Source of the DNA: Pararge aegeria
Lineage: Eukaryota > Arthropoda > Insecta > Lepidoptera > Nymphalidae
DNA: 64,000 nucleotides
Assembly: GCF_905163445.1 (NCBI RefSeq)
Contig: NC_053182.1
Coordinates: forward strand, 6,510,001-6,574,000
Direction: 5' to 3'
Shown here: one piece after another, positions 1 to 13,009 of the stretch
Numbering within the stretch: position 1 is the first letter of the stretch
Layout: the number at the start of each line of letters is the position of its first letter
Made by a program: the position numbers and the translations under genes
Notes under the pieces: model-generated
The model's input: the letters and a program-made list of their open reading frames with translations, nothing else
Told to the model about the DNA's origin: nothing
The model's database searches: none

Positions 1-159
1 TTACTTTCAATCACTTAGGATTTTTTCTAGTTATACGGGGTCGATTGCCAACTGAGAGCAACACAGTAACGTTTGCAGTTCTAAATCATTGACTGACTTT
101 AATCGTAGAGTACTTTGTGTCTTTGATAGATTAAACAACTGTTCGTCCATGCTTTTTTT

Positions 160-300
160 ATTTTTCATATATCCTGCGGGAACTATGCATCTTCCGGGAT
201 AAAAAGTAGCCTATGTAAGTTATCCAGGATATAAAACATCTCCATTCCAAAGTTCAGTCATATTGGTTCGGTTGTTTTTTTCCAGAAAGTGGTAACAAAT
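160..300 (+). repeat. Dispersed repeat family F, remnant
   Basis: 'tatcctgcgggaactatgca', 'gggataaaaagtagcctatg', 'cattccaaagttcagtcata'. Decayed relatives appear at 6690-6850 and 36520-36665, the latter two ending in 'acacactttcg/cacattt'. Confidence 0.5.
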
Positions 301-1154
301 ATCCATCCATCCATTCTTTCCCAATCTACCCTCGATATCCGGTTATAAGCCAAATTTTACCCGTGAATTTGCCTTGAATTAGGGAGTTTTATAAGGCTTG
401 CAACTTTCTGCTACTAGTCGAACTCGACGGGTCTCGCTTAGTATAGGTATATACTAACTAATGTACTCTGTTCACCAACTCTCGGCTGCGTCATATGATG
501 ACTGTTGTATGCTTACCTTTAAAATATCTACTCTACAGTTAGAAACAACTGTACTATATTACCTTAAGCTTTGATACCGATCGCTTTATGAATTTAATGT
601 ACCTACCGCCCAATATAAGAAGTTGATTAAAAAAGATTTTCATTCTCATTCCAGATAGGTAGGTACATATATCTTGGACTAGTTTACAACCAACTACCAT
701 AAATACCAGGGTTCCTACAATCTAAATTAGCAATCACTATATTAATAAGAGAGTTACGTTATGATACCAACTACCTAGTTGAGCTCACTGGTATTTTTTT
801 TAGCCCGCCAATTCGCTCTGGATCAATCAATCAATCCAATTGAAGTAGCTTGGTGGGGCTGTAATTTGAGTGGTGGCTTGTTCCCAGCTTAGGGTCAAAA
901 ATATGATCATAATGATAAAGAGGACTACCTCGTTGATCTAGTATTAGGTAAGCATGTGTGACTCCGGACTCTGTACGAGTCGAGAGGCCCTGGTTTGGAT
1001 TTCTTCGTTAGGCTAAAAACTGTACGATTATCTTCAGAAATCATATTATACCAAAATACTCGTCTGCCTCGGGAGCACTTTAAAGTGTTGGTCTTGATTA
1101 TTAGATATCACTTACGATAAGAGTTGGCCAACTCTTGCAAGACAAGCATTTATA

Positions 1155-1260
1155 GGCCGAAAAACCTAGAAGGACGGTATAGGAAAACATCATGAGGAAA
1201 CCGGCATACCTGACGGGTTGATAATGAAGAAACTTCTTAATACTTTTCTAAAGATATGAA
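1155..1260 (+). mobile_element. SINE family B, internally deleted remnant
   Basis: 'ggaaaacatcatgaggaaac' is followed directly by 'gacgggttgataatgaagaa'; the centre of the element is missing. Confidence 0.5.
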
Positions 1261-1778
1261 AAAACCTCATCAATCAAACTCATCAATAGTTCACCGATTT
1301 TGTGCCGCAGCAACTTGTGGACTATTTTGCGCTTTCGAGTAGAGGTCATATACAAGGTCGTTCTTAGGCAACATAAATGCCGAGCTTTGGCAGGAAGCGA
1401 AAAAATTCGTGGTATTTACAATGAGCTACTACAGTAACTAAATCGTGACCTTGAAAGAACCTACTACGGCTGGCAACGGTCACCATAAGACTTTCGATTC
1501 TCCGCGACTGCTTTCACAACTTCTTTTAAGTACAACTTACAAACTTTTATCTGCTGATCTACACAGTATACCCTGACACAACGCCTCGCATCGCCTATTT
1601 AAGATTTTACTTCATTTACTTATCCCCCTAACGGTCGTAGTTAGAAATCACAATGTCTTGTAATAACTGTAGCTAACCCGGGAATCGACGCCTGGACTGT
1701 GTGATCCACAGTGTAACTCAACTACACGACCAAAAGCCAATAGAGACTACGATTCGTTATCTTCATGTTTTTTTTTAC

Positions 1779-1930
1779 AAGTTAACCCTTGACTGCAATC
1801 TTACGTGCTAGTGAGTCATGATGCATACCTCTAATACCCCTAATCGGTTTACACGCGACATCGTGCCGGAACGCTAAATCGTTTAGCAGCAAGTCTTTGT
1901 TCACGACCGAAGCCTCGTACCACCCACGTA
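1779..1930 (-). repeat. Dispersed repeat family C, partial
   Basis: Plus strand shows the complement: 'agttaacccttgactgcaat', 'cacgcgacatcgtgccggaa', 'aagtctttgttcacgaccga'. Confidence 0.65.
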
Positions 1931-2244
1931 TGATAGACTAGTCCCTAGCTGGCTGACAATAATTGTATTCGTAAAACGATTAGCAAGCATTTGGAATTTT
2001 ATATTATCAGGTCGCTATATTACAGCTTTACATCTGAACTGCATCGCATTCAATCTAGGTACTATGTTTATATCTAAGTTACGTACCTACTACACGTAGG
2101 GAGCTTAATATCGATCATCAACGCTCGACCGCTATATTCTGAAAACCTACCTTACGGCGTAATTTAAGCAATCTCAGTCGAGAAAAATACTATTCGTAAA
2201 ACATATAGATCATGAATCCAGATCATCCTTAGCCTATTAATTAT

Positions 2245-2490
2245 TTTTCACTGCTGTGCTCAGGCCTACTATCTCTTTCAGCGAGGGTTTAGAGCATAGT
2301 CTCACCAGGCTGCTCCAATACGGGTTGGTGGGCTATAACGATTATTTTCACACATTAGTAAGATCTAAGATCAAGATAGGAGTGCGCTTCAAGGCTGTTT
2401 TTGCGCATATATATTTATTTACCTTTCGTTTTGTTTAATTTGTTTTTTTTTTTCTGTATGGCAATAAAGGCTTTCTATCTATTTATCCAT
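2245..2490 (+). repeat. Dispersed repeat with LINE-like tail
   Basis: 'caggctgctccaatacgggt', 'ggtgggctataacgatt', and a tail 'tatggcaataaaggctttct' with (atct)n. The first two blocks recur near 11695-11715. Confidence 0.55.
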
Positions 2491-3274
2491 CTTAGATGAC
2501 TTATCGTGCTCTTCTTAGCACGGGAGCAGACTAGTACTGCGTAGGTACGTCTTGTTCAATAGTTACGTAATAATTTCTGGTCCGAATGTACAACTGAACC
2601 CAGAATCTCGTGATCTGCCGTTGAACATGCTCGCCACCAGACCAACGAGATAGATACCACAAAGTATGTATTAAGGAATTATATCGGCATCAGTGAATAT
2701 CCCACTGCTGGGCTTGATTCTATAGAGCTTTATTCCACCGTTCTATTCTAATGTAGGTTTGCTAGCGGCATTAGATGAGACATTGTGCTGTGACACAACA
2801 CTTGGGCTGTCCGCATGGGCTTAAATAAATTTCTTAAAGATAAACTTTTATCCAGACATCAATTATCTACGTCAGGGCCCCAGTTCACTGTCAGGGAATC
2901 TACCTTGCATTATGCATAGAAATTGTACGGAATCGGTTACAAAACATCATATCACTTATTCATATAAAGTGTAAAATGTATTCATGCAAATTTTTGTCAC
3001 TCACTGCTGACCCTGAAATGTCTGAACGTAATATTGACCCTGAAATGTCTGAACATAATATAAACCTATTGGGGACATTCAAATGGTCAGTTTCAGGAGC
3101 GTGTGCTAACCCTTCGCCGGGTTGCCAGTGCTCTGCAATTTTTGTCGCCATCCAAGTGTTACATAAAGGTGGAGAAGCGTCGGAGTATCTCTACGTAATA
3201 TCCTTGTTATTAGACCTTCAGCGTCCCTTTCGGTAGGTGCAAGTTACTTCCCCGGCAGGCACATCTTACTTTTC

Positions 3275-3530
3275 GGAGTTATGAGCGCTTTTCATTATTT
3301 AAAGCAATTAAAATATCACTCGTTTACGGTGAAGGAAACATAGTGAAGAAACCTGTACGCCTGAGAGCTCTCCATAACATTCTAGGAGGGGTGGGACGTC
3401 TACCAATCCGCACTTTGCCAGCGTGGTGGACTATTCGCTTCTCATTCTGTGAGCAGACTCTGGCCCTGCGATTAAATCAGGAATGAAGAAATCCATAAAA
3501 GGCCCAGAGTTACTATGACAAAGCCCAACG
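3275..3530 (+). mobile_element. SINE family B, head missing
   Basis: Starts at 'ggagttatgagcgcttttca', contains 'cggtgaaggaaacatagtga', 'ccaatccgcactttgccagc' and 'gtggtggac'. The 5' tRNA part is absent. Confidence 0.75.
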
Positions 3531-3914
3531 AGTCGCGAAGCTGAAGTGGCGACGTGCTATCAGTTGAAGTGTTACCACACTGAATAACTTTTTCGACGTT
3601 ATTACACTTTTATTGTAAATAAAACTGAATTATATGTCTAAACTGTAAATATACCGTTACGTATAATTGGTCGCAGGGCACGTCTAGAACACACACACCT
3701 TGGGACATCTTGGGATCACAGTTACAGCTTTCTGGGCCCCTAGCGCTCTGACAATGTTGTCTGAATCCGTTCTAGATAGGCGAAAAACAAGTGGTTCTTA
3801 AATAGGCAACCATATCAGCCTTTGTGTTTAACAGCTGAGTAAATTTTTCTGACATTCAAAAGCGTTGCTGGTAACGGGTTAACCTATTACTTGCTAATTG
3901 GTTGGTCCTCTAAA

Positions 3915-4045
3915 TTGGTTTCCACGAGATATCGTACCGGAACGCTCGCTCAAATCTTTCTATGCGGCATCTTTACGGAACGCTAAATTGCTTAGCGGTC
4001 TTACTAGGTCTTTGTCGTAAGGAGGTAATTAACCACGGCGACAAT
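3915..4045 (-). repeat. Dispersed repeat family C, partial with internal duplication
   Basis: 'ttccacgagatatcgtaccg' and then the 'cggaacgct' block twice (3949 and 3977), 'aggtctttgtcgtaaggagg'. Confidence 0.6.
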
Positions 4046-4619
4046 TCAGAAATTAAAAATCAAATCCGGGATCTTTTACATGTAAAAATCAAGTTCAAAT
4101 CGCTTATCGCTGCGCTATAGGAGGTCGTCAAAACTTTACCTCGAAAAGTACATACGATTTAATTTGAAAGTGCATATCGTCTGGTTACGTATATCTGCCC
4201 AGACTATATGATAAGAATCCACGTGCTCGAACCTCTAAGTAATACTTTCTTACCTACTATGTTATCTTATCAATAGCCGATTAGGTGCTCTCGAAATGCG
4301 CGTGATTACAAGTTTGTAGGTACTTTTCTTTAAATACGTAACATCATCATCATATCAACAGATGGCAGTCCAAAGCTGGGCAAAGATTTTTTTAAGGGGT
4401 TTCCAAGTACCCTGAACTTATGTCACCTGTTTTTTTTATAGTTAATTGGCGGAACAAACAGATGGCCCACCTGACAAATGTTAAACCGAAGCCTATATAC
4501 TGTTTACCTAACACATATTATATATATTGTGTCAAAGCAGAATACTTTTCAGGATATGTCCTACAATTATTCATAAAAAAATGTGACTGCAATAATTTAA
4601 ACATTAGAAGTAAGAATAA

Positions 4620-5055
4620 ACTTAAGTGCAATATACTAGGTTACATAAAATTCATAATTCGTTTAAAGGAAATTGCATACAATTCTACAATAAACTACCC
4701 GTTGACATGTTGGAGATGTCTCTTAAAAAGTTCAAAGTTTGTATTAAACGTAAGCTTATAGAAAAGTCCTATTATAGTATAAAGGACTACGTAATCGATA
4801 AAAAAGCTTGGGTGTGAATTATTGCTCTAACCAGGTTGCTCTTCTTATAATTTTAAATGACTTTGTGAGATGGTGATAACAAAAAAAAAACACCTGGCTA
4901 AGTTTGTTGTGGGCTTCTTCTTATACCCGACGCGTTTGGAACCCTCTTAGCTTTAGTTTTAAGTTTACGAATGTGGTTATCGCCATCATCTCACTACCAA
5001 TGCCAACTATGCGCCTACTTGAATAAAGATATTTTTGACTTTGACTTTGACTTAT
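4620..5055 (+). pseudogene. Non-LTR retrotransposon, 3' remnant
   Basis: The frame 4626-4817 ends FYNKLPVDMLEMSLKKFKV and then YYSIKDYVIDKKAW, the usual last residues of a LINE reverse-transcriptase ORF. At 4995-5050 a 'cctacttgaataaagatatt' tail with (tttgac)n follows, probably from a second LINE (compare 61765). Confidence 0.7.
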
Positions 5056-5215
5056 TGCCTCCCTGCGTCCGTCAACCTGAGGCGCAGATATTAGGCCTCA
5101 AGTGCCTGTTACAACACTGGCAACCACACCCTTCTTATCAGAACACAGTAATGGTGCTTGGCGGCAGAAATAAGCATGGCGATAGTAGGTACAAAAAGCT
5201 CCACTACTCTATACT
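5055..5215 (+). repeat. Dispersed repeat family E
   Basis: 'gtcaacctgaggcgcagata', 'ggcctcaagtgcctgttaca', 'ttggcggcagaaataagcat'. Same blocks at 10120-10400 and 17020-17270. The 150-codon frame over this region is fortuitous. Confidence 0.65.
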
Positions 5216-6929
5216 GTTGCCATATTGTCTATGGAGACTACCACTTGGTCCACATAGTGGGGATCTACCAACGCTGAGTTTCCGATTTCGGGGTTCAGTT
5301 GCTAGCCACCTTTGCTCCAGCGTTCCATCGGTGACACGAGCTTTGTGCCCCACCCAATGCCATTTTAACTTCACTACTTGTTCAGCTATAATTCTTCTAA
5401 GAATCTCTGAAATTCCGATTTGATCTCAAGGAGAATCAAGGAGAAAATCCGAAAATAGGCTAGGTTATAGTTATCTAAATTTTTAGTCTAGAATTCGATT
5501 TGAATGCAAGGTGAGTAAATGTTATACGTCGAAGCCGAGCCGCATGAATTCATAATAAAAATAGCATTTCGTTACTCAAGGTAATCGACGTGTGTATTAA
5601 TCTATTTTAAGATACATTATTATTGGTAACATGTTGGTAACATAGAAAGCTGCATGCTCGGCGTTACAATACAAAAAATAGTAGGCAACTAAGCAATTAA
5701 ACATTAATTTAGGTAGATGTTTTAATAATAATTGCGTTGCTATAATATTTTGTTGGACTTAAAAACAGGAGGCTCAAAATTTGATGCGTAGTGCTATTGC
5801 ATAAGTGTGTAGGTACATAGATTTCTTAACAACGATTTCTCTGACGTTTCATGGTCGACGATCATGTTTTATACATTCGGTAAGGCAAGTCTTAGTATCG
5901 ATGATATTGCACTCTGGAGTGTAAATCTACCATGATACAGTCCGTAGGACAAGACGTCGAGAGAGGGATATATCGCTGCTCACAGTAAAAGTTTACAGCC
6001 TTGTCACAAGAACTGATTGACCTGACGTAACATGGCTAATTGACGTTATTTATTCCATTCGGTAAGGAAAGCCGTCGAATAGGTACCATTATTACGTTAT
6101 CTTTGATTGATTCGATTTTAACTACCGTAGATTAGTATGATTTCTTTTATAGAAATTGTTACGAATTATCATGGTCCTATATGGGCGATAAATTAAAGAG
6201 CAACTTATTTTAATTTATTTATTTGCTTTTCAAGGGAAACAAACAGTACTATTACACATAAGAGTAATGTCTTATTTTTATATCACATAAAATAATGAAG
6301 TTTCCACAACTTAGAATGATCAACGAACTCAGTTGGCAATGATTCATTCTAAAAACTTCAGTTTGACTAAAACTGTATGTGCTCATGACAAAAATAGGTA
6401 GGTACAACACCGGTAGGAGTCTAAGCTCGACTGTCCAAGACTAGTGGAGTTCTAACATAATATGTTTCACACATCCCATAACGATTACCGGATAATATAA
6501 ATTTAAGCTTCTTCTTTTTAAGTTGCTGACAATCGTTTAGAAACTGTACCAAATGAAATCGAAATATACATTGGAACTTTGAAAGCCTTATTAAAGCTTG
6601 TAAAATACGTAGATAAGCTATAGAAGCATTTAGTTTGATTTGAAAACTAGCTGCTGCCTGTGGATATTGCACGCGTTTGTTTCGATTTACACCCCTCAGA
6701 ACGGTACCCGAAGATTTTTCGGATTAAATCCCTTATGTCCTAATCTTTCCTCCAGGATGCTATCCAGCTATACAAGTGGCAAATTTCGTTAAGATCGGTG
6801 CAGTTATTGCAAAGAACATAAGAACCAAAATACAAACTAACACACTTTCGAATTTATATATATTCTTTTATATTTACGTAGTAAGTACTTAGGGGGAACT
6901 ATTGATTAAATCTTTGTGGTCTAATGAGA

Positions 6930-7045
6930 GGCTTCGGCCGTGGCTACTTACCACCTTAAAGACTAAGACGTGCCGCCAAGTATTTAGCGTTCGGTAACAA
7001 TGTCCAATCGAAACCAGGATATGTGTTTAATATAGCTGCCGTTCA
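6930..7045 (+). repeat. Dispersed repeat family C, partial
   Basis: 'gaggcttcggccgtggctac', 'gacgtgccgccaagtattta', 'tttaatatagctgccgttca'. Confidence 0.65.
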
Positions 7046-7107
7046 TGATTCTATTACAGTCAAAGGCGTGGAGTGGAAAGAATATTATTAGCACTGCAAT
7101 ACACATG

Positions 7108-7161
7108 AATGGATGAGTTACTTGAAGAACAAACCCTTGCTCTTCAAGTAACTCATCCATT
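7108..7161. repeat. 20-bp perfect inverted repeat
   Basis: Arms 7108-7127 and 7142-7161 (aatggatgagttacttgaag and its complement) with a 14-nt loop. Confidence 0.9.
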
Positions 7162-7169
7162 GATGAAAT

Positions 7170-9235
7170 AGTTCAGCAACTTGCGAAGTGAAACTTGAAA
7201 CTGTGCGGGCCAAATAGCTCGAAAGGCCGCTGAACGATGGAATCCAGCTGAAAAGGTGCCAATATAAGCGTAGGTTGAGCCCTCCACGCACTGGACAGAA
7301 GAATAAAAAGAGTTCTAGGAAACCCCCTGGGCACAAACGTCACGCTATCCTACACAATACACCCTTAGCCACCGCGTTGACTCACCCGCCTTCCTTTCTC
7401 ACGAATTGGGCTACCGAACGTAAGATCTTCTAAGATTTTCATCCCCTAAACTTTGGGGTTAGAGTTTTATAAATACTTAAACATGTGTTTCAATATTTTA
7501 TTTGTTAACCTAAATACCCTTTTTCATCGATATTACCTCAAAAATGATTTTTATGCAATGAATCACACCCTTCGGCGTGAAAAATTAATTATAAATATTT
7601 AAAGGCTTCCTTCCTTAAGGAATTCTTAAGAATTGGGCTATGAAATGCAAAAAAGTTTTTGTAATTCGATTGGTAGTTCCAGAGATTAGCACTTTAAAAC
7701 CAAAAAAAATGGTACTATCACTTATACTCTATGTATGGTATCTAACTCGCATAGTCTTTTTAATATTATTGGTGGCATCTTGATGAGACTTACAATTTGT
7801 CCAAGACATTAAGTCGGCTACCGAAAGTCATTTTGTGTAAAAGTCATCTTGTTGATATTCATATTCGAAATGTTATTGTCACGTGTAATTACATCAGGTT
7901 AGAGGCACGGTTTACAAAATACAAGCGTTCTTCAAATAAATTGGCACTCTTGGGCGGTAGACATAATATAGGGCGAGGCGTCTATACGTACGTAGCACCA
8001 TGTATACGATAATCAATAGATATTTTCAGGAGGCTTTCGCGGAGAGCGAAAGCGACGCTTGCATAGCGCCATCTCTCTCTCGCCTGTAATTTGTGCATAC
8101 TATGGGAGAGCATGCGATAAATCTGTTAAATCATATTTGATTTTGTTTTTTTTGGCTCTGTGTAAGTTATCATTAAGCTGTTATGTTAGTTGAAATCTTG
8201 TGTGATAACTTACTCGAACAAGATTGAAATAAGAAGAGAATGTTATTAATTATTATGTTTGTATGTATCTAAATACTTAAATACATACGCAGAAATATTT
8301 TCCTTGTGTCATTGGAATTTTATGGTTTACTTACCTATAACAGCATTTGTTACTCGTACAATAGTAATAGTAATTTTAATTATTATCTTGTATTGTGGTG
8401 ACACATTGTTTGTTATATGTGCCTACTAGAATGTACAAATATATATTGAACTTATTCAGAATGGCCCATGGCTTTAAAAAACGTAGCCTGGATTGGCTCT
8501 AGCATAGTTCTCTACATGCATCTAATAGCTAATCGAAAAAGATATAGCTATTTTTAAGATAGCACCGATCAAACTCCTGTTTGAGTTACGCCTTAGTAAA
8601 TTTATATCCAAATAAGCTTAAAAAGATTTAATAAAACAGTTAAGTATATTAAAATCACAGTCAGATACTTTATAGTAATGTTTATAGAATTGCATGGCTG
8701 TGTTTTGATACAGTTGAGATTTAAACTTAGACGGTTTAATTGTAATTTTTTTCTAGTAATCTGATGAGTTTAATCTGTTTTCTTAGTATATACTACAATC
8801 ACTGCCAGGCCCTGTGTGCTCTGTAGACTGTAGTCTACGTAGGTATATAGTCCATCGCCGTATCGCTTCGTACCTAGGCACTATGTTGTAGCCTGCATCA
8901 TCGGCTTTAGTATTCACATGGTAACAGCGAAAATCAAACTTACACTGCTATCATTTGAGTGAATCTATAATTATTTCTTTTGCGGTGTCGGGTGTGTGAG
9001 GTACGTCGATGTTATAGGTTGTGGGCTTAATTGGTTTGTAGATGTTATTTAAACTAATGAAAGATTTATGATTAATTTAATTTGGTAGTTTTTTTTGAGA
9101 GATTAAAGTAATGAAATGCTTAGGTAATTATAATAATTCTCGTAACAAGATTTTAGAGTTTAATATTATAATGGCGGGAAGAGATTCACAGTCACTATGG
9201 GATGTGACCTACTAAGAACAGTTTTTCTGCGTTAT
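7170..9235. other. Non-coding stretch, no gene recognised
   Basis: 7170-7700 has decayed, possibly retroelement sequence without a readable ORF. A short hairpin (gctttcgc/gcgaaagc) is at about 8034-8054. The rest is AT-rich with short chance ORFs only. Confidence 0.4.
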
Positions 9236-9244
9236 AGTCTTACA

Positions 9245-9387
9245 CAGTGGCGTGCACTTGATACATGCACAAAAGCTCTGCATACCCTAAATTTTTTGTA
9301 TAACTCAGTAATGCGAAGGATTGTTCCATTTTATGGCATCTGCCTTCTTTATGCATACCCTGGTCAAAAACTCTGTGCACGCCACTG
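9245..9387. mobile_element. hAT-type MITE, 143 bp
   Basis: 13-bp perfect terminal inverted repeats (CAGTGGCGTGCAC) and an 8-bp target-site duplication GTCTTACA at 9237-9244 and 9388-9395. The 8-bp TSD is characteristic of the hAT superfamily. No coding capacity. Confidence 0.92.
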
Positions 9388-10119
9388 GTCTTACATATAT
9401 AAAAACATTTTTTTTGGGCTTTTGTGACTGCTGTTTAAAAAAATAATATAATATGAGAAATGTGTCCATTGCACAGGTCTTATGTGGCTAATGCATAGCT
9501 TCTCATAGGATAGGGGAATATACAACAGTAATAAAAGCATTACATAATTCGCTGTAATATCTTCCGGGATTAAACCTCGTCAAATCTCAGGCATTTAACC
9601 AGTGCTTTGGCTTGATAATAATGCTGTCTCAGATTCCCTAGCAATAAACATTTACGCAGCAACAGTGTGGACTGCTTTTTGCTAGATACAATACATACAG
9701 GTCCAACATGAAGCTCTGGGATATGTAAACACCATTAATGTATAAATAATCACTGCTTTGTGCTAATATATAAGCATAGCATCTATCTAGGTATCACATA
9801 GAGTTACTTGGAGAACTGAGGAAATAACTCACAGCCGCAGCGAAAGTACTGTTCATGACGGCAACGAGTAACTATAAAGTATAGAAACCGATGGTCATAA
9901 AAGATGTTTTTTCTATTAGATTGACATTGACTGAAAAACATCTGATGGGGCATACTCAAGGCATATATAGCCGCTATTTAATAATTACGTAGTTTTCTTT
10001 ATTTAAAAGTATTAAAATGTTTATTAGTATGTATGAAATGACGTGGAATTAAAGGCTATTTTTATTTTTTATTTTATTTTTATTAGTTTTTTTTTATAGT
10101 AGAGGTAGTAGTTACTAAT

Positions 10120-10400
10120 TGACTGAGCAAACAGACGGCCAACCTGATGTTAAATGCAAAACAAACGCTTTTAAATAGACCAAAACATCACAGGGCATGC
10201 AAGGAAAACGTCCTACAAAGTGCCATCCTATGTCCAACCTGAGGCAAAGGTATTAAGCATCATGCCCTGTAATAACTCCGGCAGCCACGCCCTTCAGACC
10301 TAGATACAAAAATGCTACTTAGAGGAACAAATAAGCATGGCAGTAGAAGGTACTTCCTTGGACGAGCTCTGTTAAAAAAGCACTACTGTAAACTGAACAG
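10120..10400 (+). repeat. Dispersed repeat family E
   Basis: 'gagcaaacagacggccaacc', 'gtccaacctgaggcaaaggt', 'gaacaaataagcatggcagt', 'tccttggacgagctctgtta'. Confidence 0.65.
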
Positions 10401-11044
10401 ACATCAGTCGATTTTGTATGTCACAGACAGGCCTTAGAAGTCTACATAAGTGACGAAGACCGGATCAAATCGACGCGACGCGGTCCGTTCAACGTTCTCA
10501 TGGCAACAGGGAAAAGCAAACTTCTTCATATAACAGTCATTTATTGTGTTGGAATATCCATTAAAAAGCCGAGTTGACATGAATAAATTATTTTTATAGC
10601 AGTCGTATAGGAGGTAGGTGTTCTGCTTGGAGGCGGGGGTGTGAGTGCAGACGGGGGTAGATTAAATTTCGTACCACATAGCTACGTAGCCTCGAGCTCG
10701 CTTGTATTCATCACCGTTAGGGTTGGAATTGCTTCCCGGCGTATTTCATCTCACAATGCTGTTTTGACGTACCTAGATATAAATTCTAATAGGTAGGTAT
10801 ACAAACACAGGTGAAATCAACTTAAATTTTATTGATTAAAGTTGTTTTACTTCTTTACCGTAAAGAATGTTTAGAAAGAATATCGTACTGTCTACTGTTG
10901 TTCAATATGATATACTAAAGGGTGTAATATATTAAGTACCTTAAGGTATTTTTTATTCCAGTGTAGTTTTAAAAGGTCCCGGGCTCGTTTTCAGCAGAGG
11001 AGATTTGGGAATTTATTCTTTCAAAATTTTCTGGTATGGTCTTG

Positions 11045-11240
11045 TGGGAGTCTTCGGTCGTTGCTAGTTGCCACCACCCTACCCACAAAGACGTGCCGCC
11101 AAGCGATCTAGCGTCCCGTAGGTAAGGGTTATGGGTTAAACATAACTTCTATACTCCAAACAGGTTAGCCCTGCACTGCAATCTCTCCTGGTGGTAAGTA
11201 ATGACGCAGTCTAAGATGGTAGCAGGCTTACCTGTTAGGT
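11045..11240 (+). repeat. Dispersed repeat family C, rearranged
   Basis: The first half ('gtcttcggtcgttgctagtt', 'gacgtgccgccaagcgatct') is in plus orientation. The second half ('ctggtggtaagtaatgacgc', 'agtctaagatggtagcaggc') is inverted relative to other copies. Confidence 0.65.
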
Positions 11241-11279
11241 ATGCCTTATTGGTTTATACTAGGCATCGCAGCATTGTTG

Positions 11280-11425
11280 CATTGTTGTGTTCCGGTCTAA
11301 GGGCATGGTTGCCGATTTAATATAACTTATAACATATGAAGCTTAACACCAACGCCTCAGGTGGATGGAGACAGGCCGATACATATCAGGACCTGTTCCT
11401 TGCCTGCCCTGTGAACTATTGCTCT
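11280..11425 (+). repeat. Dispersed repeat family D
   Basis: 'gtgttccggtctaagggcat', 'caacgcctcaggtggatgga', 'gacctgttccttgcctgccc'. At the site matching the MITE insertion of 56993 this copy reads straight through. Confidence 0.6.
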
Positions 11426-11500
11426 GTTTCTCTCTATGGTTCTTATCTCCTCCATGGTTTTTCTCCATGGTTTTTCGTGTACAATCAGGCTGATCATCCG

Positions 11501-11845
11501 TCTAAACATTAGATTACCTGGAAGGGATGTACCTACTCTACTCTTCTATTACGAATCAGGATGCTCCCAGTTTATCCCCTGGTGGGGTAAAAAATATATT
11601 ATCATTATCTTGTATAAAGAATCGATGTATGAGAAATCTAATGACTAATTATTACTATACTAAAACCCTTGTTTCTCCAAAGGTGCTTCTAGGCGGGATG
11701 GCGGGCTATAACGATTTCACATACATCGATTCTTTATACAAGATAATGATAATATATTTTTTACCCCACCCAGGGATAAACTGGGAGCATCGTGATTCGT
11801 AATAGTAGAGTAGGTACGTCTCTTCCAGGTATCCTAATGTTTAGA
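11501..11845. repeat. Long foldback (inverted repeat, arms about 135 bp)
   Basis: Arms 11501-11638 and 11713-11845 with a 74-nt loop. They pair over nearly their whole length, with a few mismatches and small indels; the block 'ggggtaaaaaatatattatc' is exact. Two short opposing ORFs here are shadows of the foldback. Confidence 0.9.
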
Positions 11846-11954
11846 AGCTATATATCTGTTGTACCACCTATAAAGCATCTATTTATTTATTTTACGCCTT
11901 AGGTTGCTACTACGAATAACTATGTTTCCAGTTTTTAAGAAAATAGTTTTTTTT

Positions 11955-12295
11955 CTGGTGGGAGGCTTCGTCCGTGGATAGTAACTACCCTACCGACAAA
12001 GACGTAACGCTAAGTGATTTAGAGTTCCAGTACGATGTCGCGTAGAAACCGAACGAATGTGGGTGTTATATAACTGCCATACTCCCTAAAAAGTTAGCCC
12101 GCTTCCAGCTTAGACTGTGACATTACTTACCAACAGGTTAGGTTGCACTCAAGGGCTTGTACTGGAATAATAAAAAAAACATCCTTTATCCAATTAAATA
12201 TATGACTATGTGACTGCCGTACTTTAACAGATAAGCCCGCTAACATCTTAGGCCGCATAATTACTTACGGTCAGGTGAGATTGTAGTCAACTAAT
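11955..12295 (+). repeat. Dispersed repeat family C, two adjacent copies
   Basis: 'ggaggcttcgtccgtggata', 'gtacgatgtcgcgtagaaac', 'aactgccatactccctaaaa', 'caggttaggttgcactcaag'. A second partial copy at 12210-12295 has 'aagcccgctaacatcttagg'. This family is very common in the window and in Lepidoptera generally. Confidence 0.7.
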
Positions 12296-12712
12296 ATATT
12301 CCTAATATAGAAGATATAGAAGATTCCCAAGATACTTCCATACTAATATTATGAATGCGAAAGTCTGATTGTTTGTTTGTCCTTATTTTATTCCCAAACT
12401 AAATATAACTAAATAACCAATTGATTTCTTTTTGGCATAGAGTTATTTCAAAGGACGGAGAGTAACAAAGGCAAATTTTTATACCAGGAAAACAAACCGT
12501 AAAGTTTTTTTTTTGTTAGAAACCGTTAAATAGGGCAACGGCTAGTAGTGCTCGTAGTATTAAGAAAAGAAAGATTTATGTCAGAAACCTTTTCTTCGTT
12601 TTGACTGTTTCCTATATAGATAGGTAGATCGCAGCCTAAAGGTACCGATTTAGATAATAATCAACATTATGAGCCTATATGTCCCAAAGCAAGGCAGATG
12701 CCTCCCTTATTG

Positions 12713-12740
12713 AAACTCTCTCTCAAAAGAGAGAGAGTTT
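12713..12740. repeat. 12-bp inverted repeat (ct/ga)
   Basis: aaactctctctc, loop aaaa, gagagagagttt. Short; may arise from the simple-repeat composition. Confidence 0.8.
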
Positions 12741-13009
12741 TAATGCATAGCCTATTTAACGATTAATATCACAATATAAAGGCCCATATCTGGCAAGATC
12801 ATTATTTTACAGAATAATGTAATGTGATATTGAATTAAATGTTGAATTTGATATCTCTACATACAGTAGATAAAAAGCAAACGCCAAGATTGACAAAATT
12901 GCAGTAATACACAAACGTTAAATTTGAATTTCATTAGATACTATTGGCCGTGTTCACTACACCTATGCAACGCTTAAATCGGATGCCTAATGATTAAGGA
13001 AAACATTTT

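Noticed and set aside
4971..5423. 150-codon plus-strand ORF, the longest in the window
   Set aside because: It runs through a LINE tail and dispersed repeat family E; composition and repeats explain it, and it has no domain.
10094..10115. let-7-like string 'agaggtagtag'
   Set aside because: The remainder of the mature sequence does not match and there is no hairpin partner.
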